Position numbers and translations under genes: made by a program
From: Polaromonas sp. YR568
GTDB taxonomy: Bacteria > Pseudomonadota > Gammaproteobacteria > Burkholderiales > Burkholderiaceae_C
DNA: 47,498 nt
Direction of reading: 5' to 3'
Assembly: GCA_945878995.1 (NCBI GenBank)
Contig: CAMCUN010000027.1
Span: forward strand, 1 to 47,498
Notes under the pieces: model-generated
Told to the model about the DNA's origin: nothing
What the model saw: only the letters and a program-made list of their open reading frames with translations
Database searches by the model: none
Shown: positions 18,350 through 27,538 of the stretch, piece after piece
Layout of the letters: every line of letters begins with the position of its first letter
How positions within the stretch are numbered: the first letter of the stretch is position 1

Positions 18350-19686
18350 CAGGCCAACTCCTCCTTGCGGATGCGCGTGATGGGCGCGAGCACGCTGCTC
18401 AAGGCCTGCATCTGCGCCAAGGCCGCGTTCATCTTGGCTTCCACGCAGTCGTGGGTGAGGATGATGAGGTCGGTCTGCATGGAGCCCTCGCCGCCCACCT
18501 CGTCGGCCTCGCGCTGCAGCACGGCGTCAATGCTGATGCCGGCCTCGGCCAAGATGCCGGTCACGCGGGCCAGCACACCCGTCTCATCGGCCACGCGCAA
18601 GCGCAGGTAGTAACTGGTGCTCACCTCGCTCATGGGCAGCACGGGCAAATTGCTCATGGCGTCGGGCTGAAAAGCCAGGTGCGGCACGCGGTGCAGCGGG
18701 TCGGCCGTGTGCAAGCGCGTGATGTCCACCAGGTCGGCAATCACAGCGCTGGCCGTGGGCTCGGAGCCCGCGCCCTTGCCGTAGTAGAGCGTGGTGCCCA
18801 CGGCGTCGCCCTGCACCACCACGGCGTTCATGGCGCCTTCCACGTTGGCAATCAGGCGCTTGGCCGGCACCAGCGAGGGGTGCACGCGAAGCTCAATGCC
18901 GGTGGCCGCGCGCTTGGTGATGCCCAAGAGCTTGATGCGGTAGCCCAACTGCTCGGCGTAGCGAATGTCTTGCGCCTCCAGCCGGGTGATGCCTTCCACA
19001 TAGGCCTTGTCAAACTGCACCGGAATGCCAAAGGCAATGGCCGACATCAAGGTGGCCTTGTGCGCGGCGTCCACGCCCTCGATGTCAAAAGTTGGGTCGG
19101 CCTCGGCATAGCCCAGGCGCTGGGCTTCTTTGAGCACCACCTCAAAGGGCAGGCCCTTGTCGCGCATCTCGGACAAGATGAAGTTGGTGGTGCCGTTGAT
19201 GATGCCGGCAATCCACTGGATGCGGTTGGCAGTCAAGCCCTCGCGCAACGCCTTGATGATGGGAATGCCACCGGCCACTGCGGCTTCAAAAGCCACCATC
19301 ACGCCTTTGCGGTGGGCAGCGGCAAAAATCTCGGTGCCGTGCACGGCCAACAGCGCCTTGTTGGCGGTGACCACATGCTTGCCGGCCTCAATGGCCCCAA
19401 GTACCAGGTCCTTGGCCAGGGTGTAGCCGCCTATGAGTTCGACCACGATGTCGATCTCGGGGTCTGAAATCACAGCTCGGGCATCGTTCACCACCCTGAC
19501 GTTTTCGCCCACCAAGGTTTTGGCACGGGCCACGTCCAGATCGGCCACGCAAGTGACCACGATGGCGCGACCGGCCCTGCGCAAAATTTCTTCTTGGTTG
19601 CGCAGCAGCACGTTGAAGACACCACTGCCGACTGTGCCAATGCCCAAGATAGCGACATGGATGGGTGCGAGATGGTTCGTTGTCAT
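18349..19686 (-). CDS. hom: Homoserine dehydrogenase
   Basis: A 445-residue monofunctional homoserine dehydrogenase, without an aspartokinase domain. It has an NAD(P)-binding GIGTVGSGVF (about 15-24), the catalytic-domain segment AEADPTFDIEGVDAAHK with its conserved Asp and Lys, and a C-terminal ACT domain starting near SYYLRLRVADETGVLARV, which in this family senses threonine. The ATG at 19686 is chosen because MTTNHLAPIHVAILGIG fits the family start; a longer in-frame start is possible. It lies 64 bases after alaA and overlaps thrC. Confidence 0.96.
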   Translation of the reverse strand: MTTNHLAPIHVAILGIGTVGSGVFNVLLRNQEEILRRAGRAIVVTCVADLDVARAKTLVGENVRVVNDARAVISDPEIDIVVELIGGYTLAKDLVLGAIEAGKHVVTANKALLAVHGTEIFAAAHRKGVMVAFEAAVAGGIPIIKALREGLTANRIQWIAGIINGTTNFILSEMRDKGLPFEVVLKEAQRLGYAEADPTFDIEGVDAAHKATLMSAIAFGIPVQFDKAYVEGITRLEAQDIRYAEQLGYRIKLLGITKRAATGIELRVHPSLVPAKRLIANVEGAMNAVVVQGDAVGTTLYYGKGAGSEPTASAVIADLVDITRLHTADPLHRVPHLAFQPDAMSNLPVLPMSEVSTSYYLRLRVADETGVLARVTGILAEAGISIDAVLQREADEVGGEGSMQTDLIILTHDCVEAKMNAALAQMQALSSVLAPITRIRKEELA

Positions 19687-19749
19687 GGAAACTCTTTGGT
19701 CTTGAAAAAACACAAGCTGAGCCCTCAAGGGCCTGCTTACTCAGCGCTC

Positions 19750-21006
19750 TCAAGCTGCGGCTGCAGCGCTCAACTTGGCCTTGGCCGCATGGCGCTTGCG
19801 CCAGCCTTCTAAGAACTTGGCCACGCGGCCAATGGCCTCGCGCAGGTCGTCTTCATGCGGCAAAAACACAATGCGGAAATGGTCTGGCGAATGCCAGTTA
19901 AAGCCCGTGCCCTGCACCAGCATGACGCGGGTTTCTTCCAGCAGCTCCAGGAAAAACTGCCTGTCATCGGCAATCGGGTACATCACCGGGTCCAGGCGCG
20001 GAAACATATACAGCGCCGCCGTGGGCTTGACGCAGCTCACACCAGGAATGGCGGTGATGGCTTCGTAAGCCAAGTCGCGCTGGCGGCGCAGACGCCCACC
20101 CTTGGCCACCAGTTCCTTGATGCTTTGGTAGCCGCCCAGGGCGGTTTGAATGGCCCACTGGCCGGGCACGTTGGAGCACAGCCGCATGTTCGACAGCATG
20201 TTCAGCCCCTCTATGTAGTCGGTCGCGTTCTTTTTGTCGCCCGAAACCACCATCCAGCCCGCGCGGTAGCCGCAGGAGCGGTAGCTTTTGGACAGGGAAT
20301 TGAAAGTCAGCGTGAGCACGTCTTCAGACAGGCTGGCCAGGGGCGTGTGCACCACGTCGTCGTAGAGCACCTTGTCATAGACCTCGTCGGCAAAAATCAC
20401 CAGTTGATGCTCACGGGCCAAGGCCACGATCTGTTCGAGCAACTCGCGCGAATAGAGCGCCCCTGTGGGGTTGTTGGGGTTGATCACCACAATGCCCTTG
20501 GTGCGCGGCGTGATCTTGCGGCGAATGTCGTCCATGTCGGGCATCCAGCCCTTGGACTCGTCGCACAGGTAATGCACGGGCGTGCCGCCCGAGAGCGACG
20601 CCGCCGCCGTCCACAGCGGGTAGTCGGGGGCGGGCAGCAGCAGCTCGTCGCCGTCGTTCAAGAGGCCGTTGGTGGCCATCACAATCAATTCGCTGGCGCC
20701 GTTGCCCAGGTAAATGTCGTCCAGCGTGACGCCCAGGATGCCCTGCTTTTGCGTCTCGTGCATCACCGCCTTGCGCGCGGCAAAAATGCCTTTGGAATCT
20801 GAATAACCCGCCGAATTGGGCAGGTTGCGGATCATGTCCTGCTGAATTTCTTCGGGCGAGTCAAAGCCAAACGGCGCTAAATTGCCGATGTTGAGCTTGA
20901 TTATTTTGTGGCCCTCCTCCTCCATGCGCCTGGCCGCGTCCATGATGGGGCCCCGGATGTCGTAACAGACATTGGCAAGCTTGGCGGATTTGGTGATGGG
21001 TTTCAT
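19750..21006 (-). CDS. alaA: Glutamate-pyruvate (alanine) aminotransferase
   Basis: A 418-residue class I/II aminotransferase that closely resembles E. coli AlaA (YfbQ), from KSAKLANVCYDIRGPIM at the start onward. PLP contacts include NPNNPTG (about 176-182), ADEVYD, and the Schiff-base Lys240 in NSLSKSYR. AlaA makes alanine from pyruvate with glutamate. The ATG at 21006 is preferred over a longer upstream frame because MKPITKSAKL matches the family start. It heads the minus-strand run leading into hom and thrC, an arrangement that suits amino-acid biosynthesis. Confidence 0.93.
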   Translation of the reverse strand: MKPITKSAKLANVCYDIRGPIMDAARRMEEEGHKIIKLNIGNLAPFGFDSPEEIQQDMIRNLPNSAGYSDSKGIFAARKAVMHETQKQGILGVTLDDIYLGNGASELIVMATNGLLNDGDELLLPAPDYPLWTAAASLSGGTPVHYLCDESKGWMPDMDDIRRKITPRTKGIVVINPNNPTGALYSRELLEQIVALAREHQLVIFADEVYDKVLYDDVVHTPLASLSEDVLTLTFNSLSKSYRSCGYRAGWMVVSGDKKNATDYIEGLNMLSNMRLCSNVPGQWAIQTALGGYQSIKELVAKGGRLRRQRDLAYEAITAIPGVSCVKPTAALYMFPRLDPVMYPIADDRQFFLELLEETRVMLVQGTGFNWHSPDHFRIVFLPHEDDLREAIGRVAKFLEGWRKRHAAKAKLSAAAAA

Positions 21007-21202
21007 GGCAAAAATACAAGAAAGTACAAAAAATTCAGGGCCTGGCGCTGACGCACTTGCAATGATGCACAAGCGACCTCACACAGGCCCACCATTGGAG
21101 GCGGAACTTATAATTTGACCACACCTGCACAGCCTTTGCCTTGCCCGCTCCCTGCGCAAGCACATGGCCCCGCCGCCTTCTGAGATTGACCTGCCCACCC
21201 CC

Positions 21203-21601
21203 ATGAAGCTTCAACCCGACCGTTCGGATTCCCCCACCATTTTGGGCTATGGCCCAGGCTGGATTGGCATTGGCCACGAGGGCGTAGCCCAAAAAATCGA
21301 ACACAGCCTGGTGATTGGCTCGCGGGGCGAAAAAACAGACTGGCAGTGCCGCCGCTTTGAAGACTTGAGTGCGGCCCACTTTGAGCAGCTTGCGGCTCTC
21401 AGGCCCGAGCTGGTGCTCTTTGGCAGCGGCGAGCGCTTGCGTTTTGCACCACCCCAACTGCTTCAAGCCCTGATGGCGCTGCGCATAGGGGTGGAAACCA
21501 TGGACACCGTGGCCGCTTGCCGCACCTACAACATCTTGGCGGGAGAGGGTCGCCATGTGATTGCGGCACTGTTGGTGGAACAACCGCATAGTCCAGCTTA
21601 G
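21203..21601 (+). CDS. Mth938-like domain protein
   Basis: A 132-residue protein (145 if translation starts at the ATG at 21164). It is a small alpha/beta protein of the Mth938/NDUFAF3-like family, with the motifs GYGPGWIGIG, PELVLFGSGER and VETMDTVAACRTYNIL. The family has unclear function in bacteria; the mitochondrial relative NDUFAF3 assists complex I assembly. Neither start has a good ribosome site. MKLQPDRSD is the more typical beginning. A TATAAT lies at 21109-21114 in the divergent region shared with alaA. It is followed by bcp. Confidence 0.8.
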   Translation: MKLQPDRSDSPTILGYGPGWIGIGHEGVAQKIEHSLVIGSRGEKTDWQCRRFEDLSAAHFEQLAALRPELVLFGSGERLRFAPPQLLQALMALRIGVETMDTVAACRTYNILAGEGRHVIAALLVEQPHSPA

Positions 21602-21791
21602 CCCATTGCGCCTTTGAGGTTAAAATAGATTGTTAGGTTGAGTGGTCTGGCCGCCATAGTAGGCCATTGACTCCCCAGGTGAGAAGCAATTGCCATGGGT
21701 GGCCAGCTTCTTACTGCGCTTTCCAAGCCGCGCCAAAAGCGAACAACAAGGCCGCCAGGCCAGATACAACTTTCAGCAGGGTCCACGCAGC

Positions 21792-22268
21792 ATGGCAGTC
21801 GTCGTTAACAAAGCAATTCCTGAGTTCGAAGCGGTCGCCACCGGTGGCGTGAAGGTCACCAACCAAAGCCATATGGGCAAGGTCATGGTGCTTTATTTCT
21901 ACCCCAAAGACAACACCCCTGGCTGCACCACCGAAGCCATGCAGTTTCGGGACAAGTACAAAGACTTTGTCAAAGCTGGGGCACATGTGTTTGGCGTCTC
22001 GCGCGACAACATGCGCTCTCATGATGAGTTCAAGACCAAGCTTGAATTGCCTTTTGAGCTGATTGCGGACACCGAAGAAAAAATGTGCCATATGTTTGGT
22101 GTGGTCAAAAACAAAATCATGTACGGCAAAAAGGTCAAAGGCATTGAGCGCAGCACCTTTTTGATAGGCGCCGACGGCCAGCTCAAAGAAGAGTGGCGCG
22201 GGCTCAAGGTCCCCGGCCACGTGGACGAGGTCTTGCTGGCCGTTAAAAACCTCAATAAAAGCGCTTGA
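21792..22268 (+). CDS. bcp: Thioredoxin-dependent peroxiredoxin (Bcp type)
   Basis: A 158-residue peroxiredoxin of the Bcp/PrxQ group. The peroxidatic cysteine is in PKDNTPGCTTEAMQFRDKY (about Cys47). There is no nearby second Cys at the +5 position, where many Bcp proteins have one; another Cys is in KMCHMFGV. It reduces peroxides in the cytoplasm with thioredoxin. The ATG at 21792 fits the family start; the open frame extends upstream without homology. A strong terminator follows about 100 bases after the stop. Confidence 0.92.
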   Translation: MAVVVNKAIPEFEAVATGGVKVTNQSHMGKVMVLYFYPKDNTPGCTTEAMQFRDKYKDFVKAGAHVFGVSRDNMRSHDEFKTKLELPFELIADTEEKMCHMFGVVKNKIMYGKKVKGIERSTFLIGADGQLKEEWRGLKVPGHVDEVLLAVKNLNKSA

Positions 22269-22370
22269 GGCTCAGACGCTGGCCCGTTGCTTGGTCTGCC
22301 GCCCCGTGTCACCTTGGCCGTGCATAATGTTTTCATGCCCTTGAAAAATAGCGTGCGCGCACCCTGATCA

Positions 22371-22400
22371 AGCCGCCTTAGGCCCTATGGCGGCTTTTTT
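22371..22400 (+). terminator. Rho-independent terminator downstream of bcp
   Basis: AGCCGCC and GGCGGCT form a 7-base-pair GC-rich stem with an 11-base loop, followed directly by a run of six T residues and TATTT. It lies 103 bases after the bcp stop and 48 bases before phoH. It separates the bcp transcript from phoH. Confidence 0.8.
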
Positions 22401-22447
22401 ATTTCTGGCTTTTTAACGAGCTTGATCTTTACCACTCCTTTCGCACC

Positions 22448-24208
22448 ATGCCCTTGCCTCCCGCCCCGACCAAACGAGCTGCCCTTCTCGCCAAAGAAGC
22501 TTTCACCCCTCCCTCACGCTCTGCCTCGAAGGTGCCCCCAAAGGCCAGCGAGCCCGATGAGGCCGATGTATGGATGAGTGCGCAAGACCATCCTGCCGCT
22601 CGAGCTCCAGCGCCGCAGCGCCAGACGGCCAAGCCTGCGACCAAAAAAGCAAGCACCCGCAGCGAACGCAGCAGCCCGGCCAAAATGCCAATTTCGCCTG
22701 CCTCTTCGCCAATGACTAGCGCGGCTGACCAGCCCCTGCAGTCCAGCCCAGTGGCCCAAGAAGCGCAAGCCACCCCCAAACGCCGCAACGAGCCGCGCCG
22801 TGCCGCACGCAAGGCCGCAGGCCCCACCAAGCTTTTTGTGTTGGACACCAACGTGCTGATGCACGACCCCATGTGCTTGTTCCGCTTTGAGGAACACGAC
22901 ATCTTCTTGCCCATGATCGTGCTCGAAGAGTTGGACAGCAACAAAAAAGGCATGACCGAGGTCGCCCGCAACGCACGCCAAACCAGCCGCACCCTGGACG
23001 CGTTGGCCGCCGAGCACAACGCCGACATTGCCAAGGGCCTGTCGCTGAGCAGCACCGGACACACCGAGGCCACGGGCGTCTTGCTGTTCCAAACCCGGCC
23101 CATGAGCGGGGACTTGCCCCTTGCCCTGCCCCAAGGCAAGGCCGACAACCAAATTTTGGGTGTGGTCGAGGCCTTGCGCAAAGACTTGGCGCCGCGCGAG
23201 GTGGTGCTGGTGTCCAAAGACATCAACATGCGCGTCAAAGCCCGCGCCCTGGGCCTGCTCACCGAGGATTACCGCAACGACAAAGCCTTGCAAGACGGCG
23301 ACCTGCTGTATGCCGGTGCACTGGCCTTGCCACCGGACTTTTGGACCCGCCAGAGCAAAACCATTGAGAGCTGGCAGCAAGGCAGCGCCACGTTCTACCG
23401 CATTGGCGGTCCCATTGTGGACAGCCTGCTGATCAACCAGTTTGTGTACTTTGAAGCCGCAGGCGAGCCCGCGCTGTATGCCCGCGTGACTGAAATTCGT
23501 GGCAAAACCGCAGTGCTCAAAACACTCAAGGACTACACCCACCTTAAAAATGCCATCTGGGGCATCACCACGCGCAACCGGGAACAAAACTTTGCCATGA
23601 ATTTGCTCATGGACCCGGAGATCGACTTTGTCACCCTCACCGGCACGGCCGGAACCGGCAAGACCCTAATGGCCCTGGCCGCGGGCCTGACCCAGGTGCT
23701 TGACGACAGGCGCTACACCGAGATCATCATGACCCGCGCCACCGTGTCGGTGGGCGAAGACATTGGCTTTTTACCGGGCACCGAAGAAGAAAAAATGGGC
23801 CCCTGGATGGGCGCACTCGATGACAACCTCGAGGTGCTGGGCAAAACCGACTCAGGTTCGGGCGAATGGGGGCGCGCGGCCACCAATGAGCTGATCCGCT
23901 CGCGCATCAAGGTCAAAAGCATGAACTTCATGCGCGGCCGCACCTTCTTGAACAAGTACCTCATCATTGACGAGGCGCAAAACCTCACGCCCAAGCAGAT
24001 GAAAACGCTCATCACTCGGGCTGGGCCGGGCACCAAAATCGTCTGCATGGGCAACTTGGCGCAGATCGACACGCCCTACCTGACCGAAGGCTCCTCCGGC
24101 CTGACCTTTGCGGTCGACCGCTTCAAGGGCTGGCCGCACGGTGGGCACATCACCTTGGCCCGCGGCGAGCGCTCACGGCTGGCGGACTTCGCCAGCGAAG
24201 TTCTCTAA
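22448..24208 (+). CDS. PhoH family ATPase with N-terminal PIN domain (PhoH2-like)
   Basis: A 586-residue protein with three parts. Residues 1-125 are low-complexity, rich in Ala, Pro and Lys. A PIN ribonuclease-like domain follows, with FVLDTNVLMHD at about 130-140 providing acidic residues. The C-terminal PhoH ATPase has Walker A GTAGTGKT (about 399-406) and a DEAQN Walker B-like motif (about 508). PIN-PhoH fusions in other bacteria have RNA helicase and RNase activity and are often part of a toxin-antitoxin-like locus; no antitoxin gene is next to this one. The start ATG at 22448 lies shortly after the bcp terminator. The gene is followed by a large REP array. Confidence 0.9.
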   Translation: MPLPPAPTKRAALLAKEAFTPPSRSASKVPPKASEPDEADVWMSAQDHPAARAPAPQRQTAKPATKKASTRSERSSPAKMPISPASSPMTSAADQPLQSSPVAQEAQATPKRRNEPRRAARKAAGPTKLFVLDTNVLMHDPMCLFRFEEHDIFLPMIVLEELDSNKKGMTEVARNARQTSRTLDALAAEHNADIAKGLSLSSTGHTEATGVLLFQTRPMSGDLPLALPQGKADNQILGVVEALRKDLAPREVVLVSKDINMRVKARALGLLTEDYRNDKALQDGDLLYAGALALPPDFWTRQSKTIESWQQGSATFYRIGGPIVDSLLINQFVYFEAAGEPALYARVTEIRGKTAVLKTLKDYTHLKNAIWGITTRNREQNFAMNLLMDPEIDFVTLTGTAGTGKTLMALAAGLTQVLDDRRYTEIIMTRATVSVGEDIGFLPGTEEEKMGPWMGALDDNLEVLGKTDSGSGEWGRAATNELIRSRIKVKSMNFMRGRTFLNKYLIIDEAQNLTPKQMKTLITRAGPGTKIVCMGNLAQIDTPYLTEGSSGLTFAVDRFKGWPHGGHITLARGERSRLADFASEVL

Positions 24209-24894
24209 AGAGCTCACACATCCGCCGGGCAGGTGGGTGTCCCGTTGACCGCCACCATTCGCCAGCAGGCTGGCTCCTACAAAGACAAGACCTGCGTTTT
24301 CCCCTTGTAGGAGCTTGTCTGCAAGCGGATCTTTGCCTGAGGCAACACCCGTTAACAGCCACCCTTCGCCAGCAGGCTGGCTCCTACAAAGACAAAGACC
24401 CGGCTTCTTCCCTGTAGGAGACAAGCCTGCAAGCGAATCTTTGCCTGCGGTGATGCACGTTTGCCGCCACCCTTCGCCAGCAGGCTGGCTCCTACAAATA
24501 CAAAGACCTGGTTTTTCCCCTGTAGGAGCTTGCCTGCAAGCGAATGTTCGAGCGAGGCAACACCCGTTGACCGCCACCCTTCGACAGCAGGCTGGCTCCT
24601 ACAAAGACAAAGGCCTGGTTTTTCCCCTGTAGGAGCTTGCCTGCAAGCGAATGTTCGAGCGAGGCAACACCCGTTTGCCGCCACCATTCGCCAGCAGGCT
24701 GGCTCCTACAAAGACAAAAACCTGGTTACCCCCTTGTAGGAAACAAGCCTGCAAGCGAATCTTTGCCTGAGGCAAGTCACGTTGACCGCGCTCGCGGGCG
24801 GCTTGAGGGCCAAACGTGTTGTACAAGCGTCCTACAATCGCTGACTATTTAGCTACTTTTGAATAAGGGGGGTGCTGGTCGGCAGCCCTTGCCC
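24209..24894. other. Intergenic region between phoH and the M14 peptidase, mainly repeats
   Basis: Apart from the REP-like units listed separately, about 110 bases before the peptidase gene hold no recognisable gene. Open frames that cross the region are repeat translations. An AAGGGGGG tract (24865-24872) resembles a ribosome site but is too far from the ATG at 24895. Confidence 0.7.
24258..24758. repeat. REP/BIME-like array, about five units with 107-108-base period
   Basis: The array begins with a lone right-hand element (24258-24281). Four full head-to-head units follow, at 24306-24388, 24413-24496, 24521-24603 and 24628-24710, and it ends with a lone left-hand element from 24735. Unit starts are 107, 108, 107 and 107 bases apart. 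Left elements read TGTAGGAG followed by a CTTGCCTGCAAG-like palindrome (or an ACAAGCCTGCAAG variant) and CGAA. Right elements read TTCGCCAGCAGGCTGG followed by CTCCTACA. The family is the same as at 14348-14641. Confidence 0.9.
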
Positions 24895-25986
24895 ATGACT
24901 TTTTTTCAATTCCACCCACTGGCCAGCCTCAGGGCCTTCACCATGCTTGTGTGTGTGGCGCTTTGTAGCCCCCAAGAGGCGCTGGCCAGCAAGCCTGCAA
25001 CTGCCTCTAAAAACAACAAGACCAGCCCCCGCGCACCAGCCAAAGCACCACCCAGGGCCAAATCGCCAACCCGGCCCAAAGCGCAAACCCGCCCTGCGGC
25101 TGCTGCAGCGGCAACCCAACCCGAAGAACTCAGTGATTTGGCCACTTGGTGCAAAACCATAGTCCCCCGCTTGAGCGGCATGCCTTTGAACCAATGTCTG
25201 AGCAGCGGCTTGGCGCCTGGCGAGGGCCGCTCGGTGCGGGGCGTTCCCCTGTGGCTGCGCGATGTGCCCCCCCCTGAGGGCACAGCCAGCCTGCGCGTGT
25301 TTGTGCTGGGCGGCATCCACGGCGACGAGCTCACTTCGGTCAACCTGGTATTTGACTGGCTTGAAAGAGCTGGCAAATCCCAGGACAGCGTCATCCACTG
25401 GCGCATGGTGCCGCTGGGCAACCCTGATGGTTTGCTGCGTCGGCCCTCCAGCCGAACCAACAACCGGGGCGTGGACTTGAACCGCAACTTTCCCACCGAC
25501 GACTGGAGCCGCGACGCCCACACCTACTGGGCCAAGCGCACGGGCAAAGACCCGCGCCGCTACCCGGGAGCCACGGCGATGTCTGAGCCTGAAACGCGCT
25601 GGCTGCAAGGCCAAATAGAGCAGTTCAAGCCGCATCTGATCGTGGCCATCCATGCCCCCTACGGCCTGCTCGACTTTGACGGCCCTGCACCCCCCCCGAA
25701 CAGACTGGGCAGCTTGTACCTGGACCAAATTGGCATTTACCCGGGCTCGCTGGGCAACTACGGCGGCACCATGGAGCGGGTACCGGTGATCACGGTGGAG
25801 CTTAAAAACGCCAGGCAGGTTTCACGCACCGAGATTCAAGCCATCTGGCGCGACCTGTTGAAGTGGATAGACCTGCGCTTGCTTCCCAGTTTTGCCGCCC
25901 AAGTGGCCCCAGCCACCCCGGCTGCGCCAACGGCGCCAGCCGTGCCCGCCCTGTTGCTCCACAGCGGCGGCCTGGATTCTTTGTGA
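24895..25986 (+). CDS. Secreted M14-family zinc carboxypeptidase (MpaA-like)
   Basis: A 363-residue protein with an N-terminal signal-like hydrophobic segment (about 12-30), a Pro/Ala/Lys-rich linker (about 35-75) and an M14 peptidase domain. The zinc ligands appear as His142 and Glu145 in GGIHGDELTS and His253 in VAIHAPYG. Substrate-binding NNRGVDLNRNFP lies between them, and Glu302 in VITVELKNA is the likely catalytic base. Similar proteins include murein-peptide amidase MpaA, so a peptidoglycan peptide is a possible substrate (inference). The ATG at 24895 gives the signal peptide; a TTG start at 24859 is also open. The C-terminal tail is Ala/Pro-rich. Confidence 0.8.
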   Translation: MTFFQFHPLASLRAFTMLVCVALCSPQEALASKPATASKNNKTSPRAPAKAPPRAKSPTRPKAQTRPAAAAAATQPEELSDLATWCKTIVPRLSGMPLNQCLSSGLAPGEGRSVRGVPLWLRDVPPPEGTASLRVFVLGGIHGDELTSVNLVFDWLERAGKSQDSVIHWRMVPLGNPDGLLRRPSSRTNNRGVDLNRNFPTDDWSRDAHTYWAKRTGKDPRRYPGATAMSEPETRWLQGQIEQFKPHLIVAIHAPYGLLDFDGPAPPPNRLGSLYLDQIGIYPGSLGNYGGTMERVPVITVELKNARQVSRTEIQAIWRDLLKWIDLRLLPSFAAQVAPATPAAPTAPAVPALLLHSGGLDSL

Positions 25987-26015
25987 ATCCCCCAAAGGGC
26001 TGTGCCGCTTCAGCC

Positions 26016-26747
26016 TTAAAGCTTGAGGCCGAAGCCAGAGAGCATTTGCGTGCTCTGCTTTTGCAGCTGGTCCTGCATCTGCGTGAACAGCTGCTTGGAC
26101 TGCTCCAGGTAGCTGCCCATGGCGCCATGCACCAGCGGTGACTGTTGGTTGAGGAATTGGGCCCACACCTCGGGGCTCAGGCCTTTGGACTGCTCGGTCA
26201 GCTTGCTTTGCAGCTCCATCAGGGTCTGCACATTTTTTTCAAGGTAAGTGCCCATGAAACCCTGCATGGCGTTGCCGTAAAACCGAATGATGTTGGCCAG
26301 CACCTGTTCAGTGAACATGGGTGCGCCACCGGCTTCTTCTTCCAGAATGATTTGCAGCAAGATGGCGCGGGTCAAATCTTCATTGGTCTTGGCGTCGCGC
26401 ACTGCAAAAGGCAAGCGCGACATCACCAGCGCACGCACATCGGTCAGCGTGATGTAGGAGGATGTGGTGGTGTCGTACAACCTGCGGTTGGGGTACTTTT
26501 TGATGATTCGCAGGGCTTGCTCAGTCGTCTTGGCAGCAGCAGATGCATCAGGAGATGTGCCAGCTGAAGCATGGGGCTGCGCAGCCGCAACTTTGGGTTT
26601 GGCCGGACGGCCGGACTTGGGGGTAGAGGCGCTTTTAAGAGGTGCCGCTGCGGCTGCAACTGCAGCGGGGCCAGCGGCGGTGGCCTTGGCGCGCCGCTGA
26701 GGTGCGAGGCTGTCGGACTTGATTTTCTGCACGGTGATCCTCGTCAT
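26016..26747 (-). CDS. phaR: Polyhydroxyalkanoate synthesis repressor (PhaR)
   Basis: A 243-residue protein. The conserved PHB/PHA accumulation regulator DNA-binding domain starts about residue 80 with IIKKYPNRRLYDT and continues through ITLTDVRALV. A second conserved region follows (FMGTYLEKNVQTLMELQSK). The first 75 residues are low-complexity Ala/Pro/Lys. PhaR represses phasin and PHA genes and binds PHA granules. The N-terminal tail is longer than in Cupriavidus PhaR (from memory). No pha genes are in the window. An ATG in TCTCGTCATGG context at 26747 fits. Confidence 0.9.
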   Translation of the reverse strand: MTRITVQKIKSDSLAPQRRAKATAAGPAAVAAAAAPLKSASTPKSGRPAKPKVAAAQPHASAGTSPDASAAAKTTEQALRIIKKYPNRRLYDTTTSSYITLTDVRALVMSRLPFAVRDAKTNEDLTRAILLQIILEEEAGGAPMFTEQVLANIIRFYGNAMQGFMGTYLEKNVQTLMELQSKLTEQSKGLSPEVWAQFLNQQSPLVHGAMGSYLEQSKQLFTQMQDQLQKQSTQMLSGFGLKL

Positions 26748-26886
26748 GGCTGCCGGGCAAAAAAGCTGGCTGATTGTTGCATTCTATGAACTTGGCCAAG
26801 CTCAACAGGGGGGAGTTTCCCTGTCCAATGAAGCAGCCCAGTGAGCACTGCTGCCCCTGGGCCCAACCAGCAAGCCAAGCGTGGGT

Positions 26887-27414
26887 TCAATCTGAAAGGG
26901 GCCCTGCGGTCTCGGCGGTGGACCTCAGCACTTCATCGCGTTCGAGCTTGTCGATCATGCGCAGCAGGGTTTGCCTGAACTGCGCCACCTCTTCGCTGGA
27001 CATGCCCGCCATCATCACCGCGTTGACGTCTTCGGCCAGGGGCACCAACTTGGCCTTGAGCGCACGCCCCTTGGGCGTGATGCTGACGCTGATATTGCGC
27101 AAATTGCTGGGCAGCTTGCGGCGGGAGATATAACCCTTTTTCTCCATAGACAGCAAGGCGCTGTAGGTGGTCGGTTCGCTGACCCCGGCCAAATCGCTCA
27201 ACTCCCGCTGGGTGATGCCGTCGCGCTCCCACAAAATACGCAGAAAGGTCCACTGCCCAATGGCCACAGAATGCGGCGCCAGGCGCGCCTGCAGGCCGCG
27301 CTGCATGGTGCGCACCAGGTCTTTCACCACATGCGCAAGCCGGTCGTTGGGCACCGCTTCGCGCCACTTGCGCAAGCCCTCTGGGGTCGCGGTGGAGGCA
27401 TCTCGCTTGCTCAT
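26887..27414 (-). CDS. MarR-family transcriptional regulator
   Basis: A 175-residue winged-helix regulator. The helix-turn-helix region is in WERDGITQRELSDLAGVSEP, and the wing is in KKGYISRRKLPSNLRN. The start at 27414 is chosen because AGGA lies 7 bases before it; a longer frame begins 11 codons upstream. MarR proteins are dimeric repressors that often respond to aromatic acids. No adjacent target gene is evident: PhaR lies downstream and a LysR regulator lies upstream on the same strand. Its ligand is unknown. Confidence 0.85.
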   Translation of the reverse strand: MSKRDASTATPEGLRKWREAVPNDRLAHVVKDLVRTMQRGLQARLAPHSVAIGQWTFLRILWERDGITQRELSDLAGVSEPTTYSALLSMEKKGYISRRKLPSNLRNISVSITPKGRALKAKLVPLAEDVNAVMMAGMSSEEVAQFRQTLLRMIDKLERDEVLRSTAETAGPLSD

Positions 27415-27538
27415 GGTTGTGTCCTGGTAAGGTTGGCATGCACCCATGCAAGGCCCGCCAAAAAGTGAATTATTCTATCGATGCCAACTTCATGCTGGCC
27501 TGACACACGCTGACTTTATACGCCAAAAGCATGCGCCC

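Noticed and set aside
22300..22400. A possible small RNA gene between bcp and phoH (CATAAT plus terminator)
   Set aside because: The CATAAT hexamer has no -35 at a suitable distance. The terminator is sufficiently explained as the end of the bcp transcript.
24150..24852. Several open frames on both strands rich in ASLLA, QQAGS and RQAPT phrases
   Set aside because: They are translations of the REP-like repeat and show the same peptides at every repeat site; no independent coding evidence.
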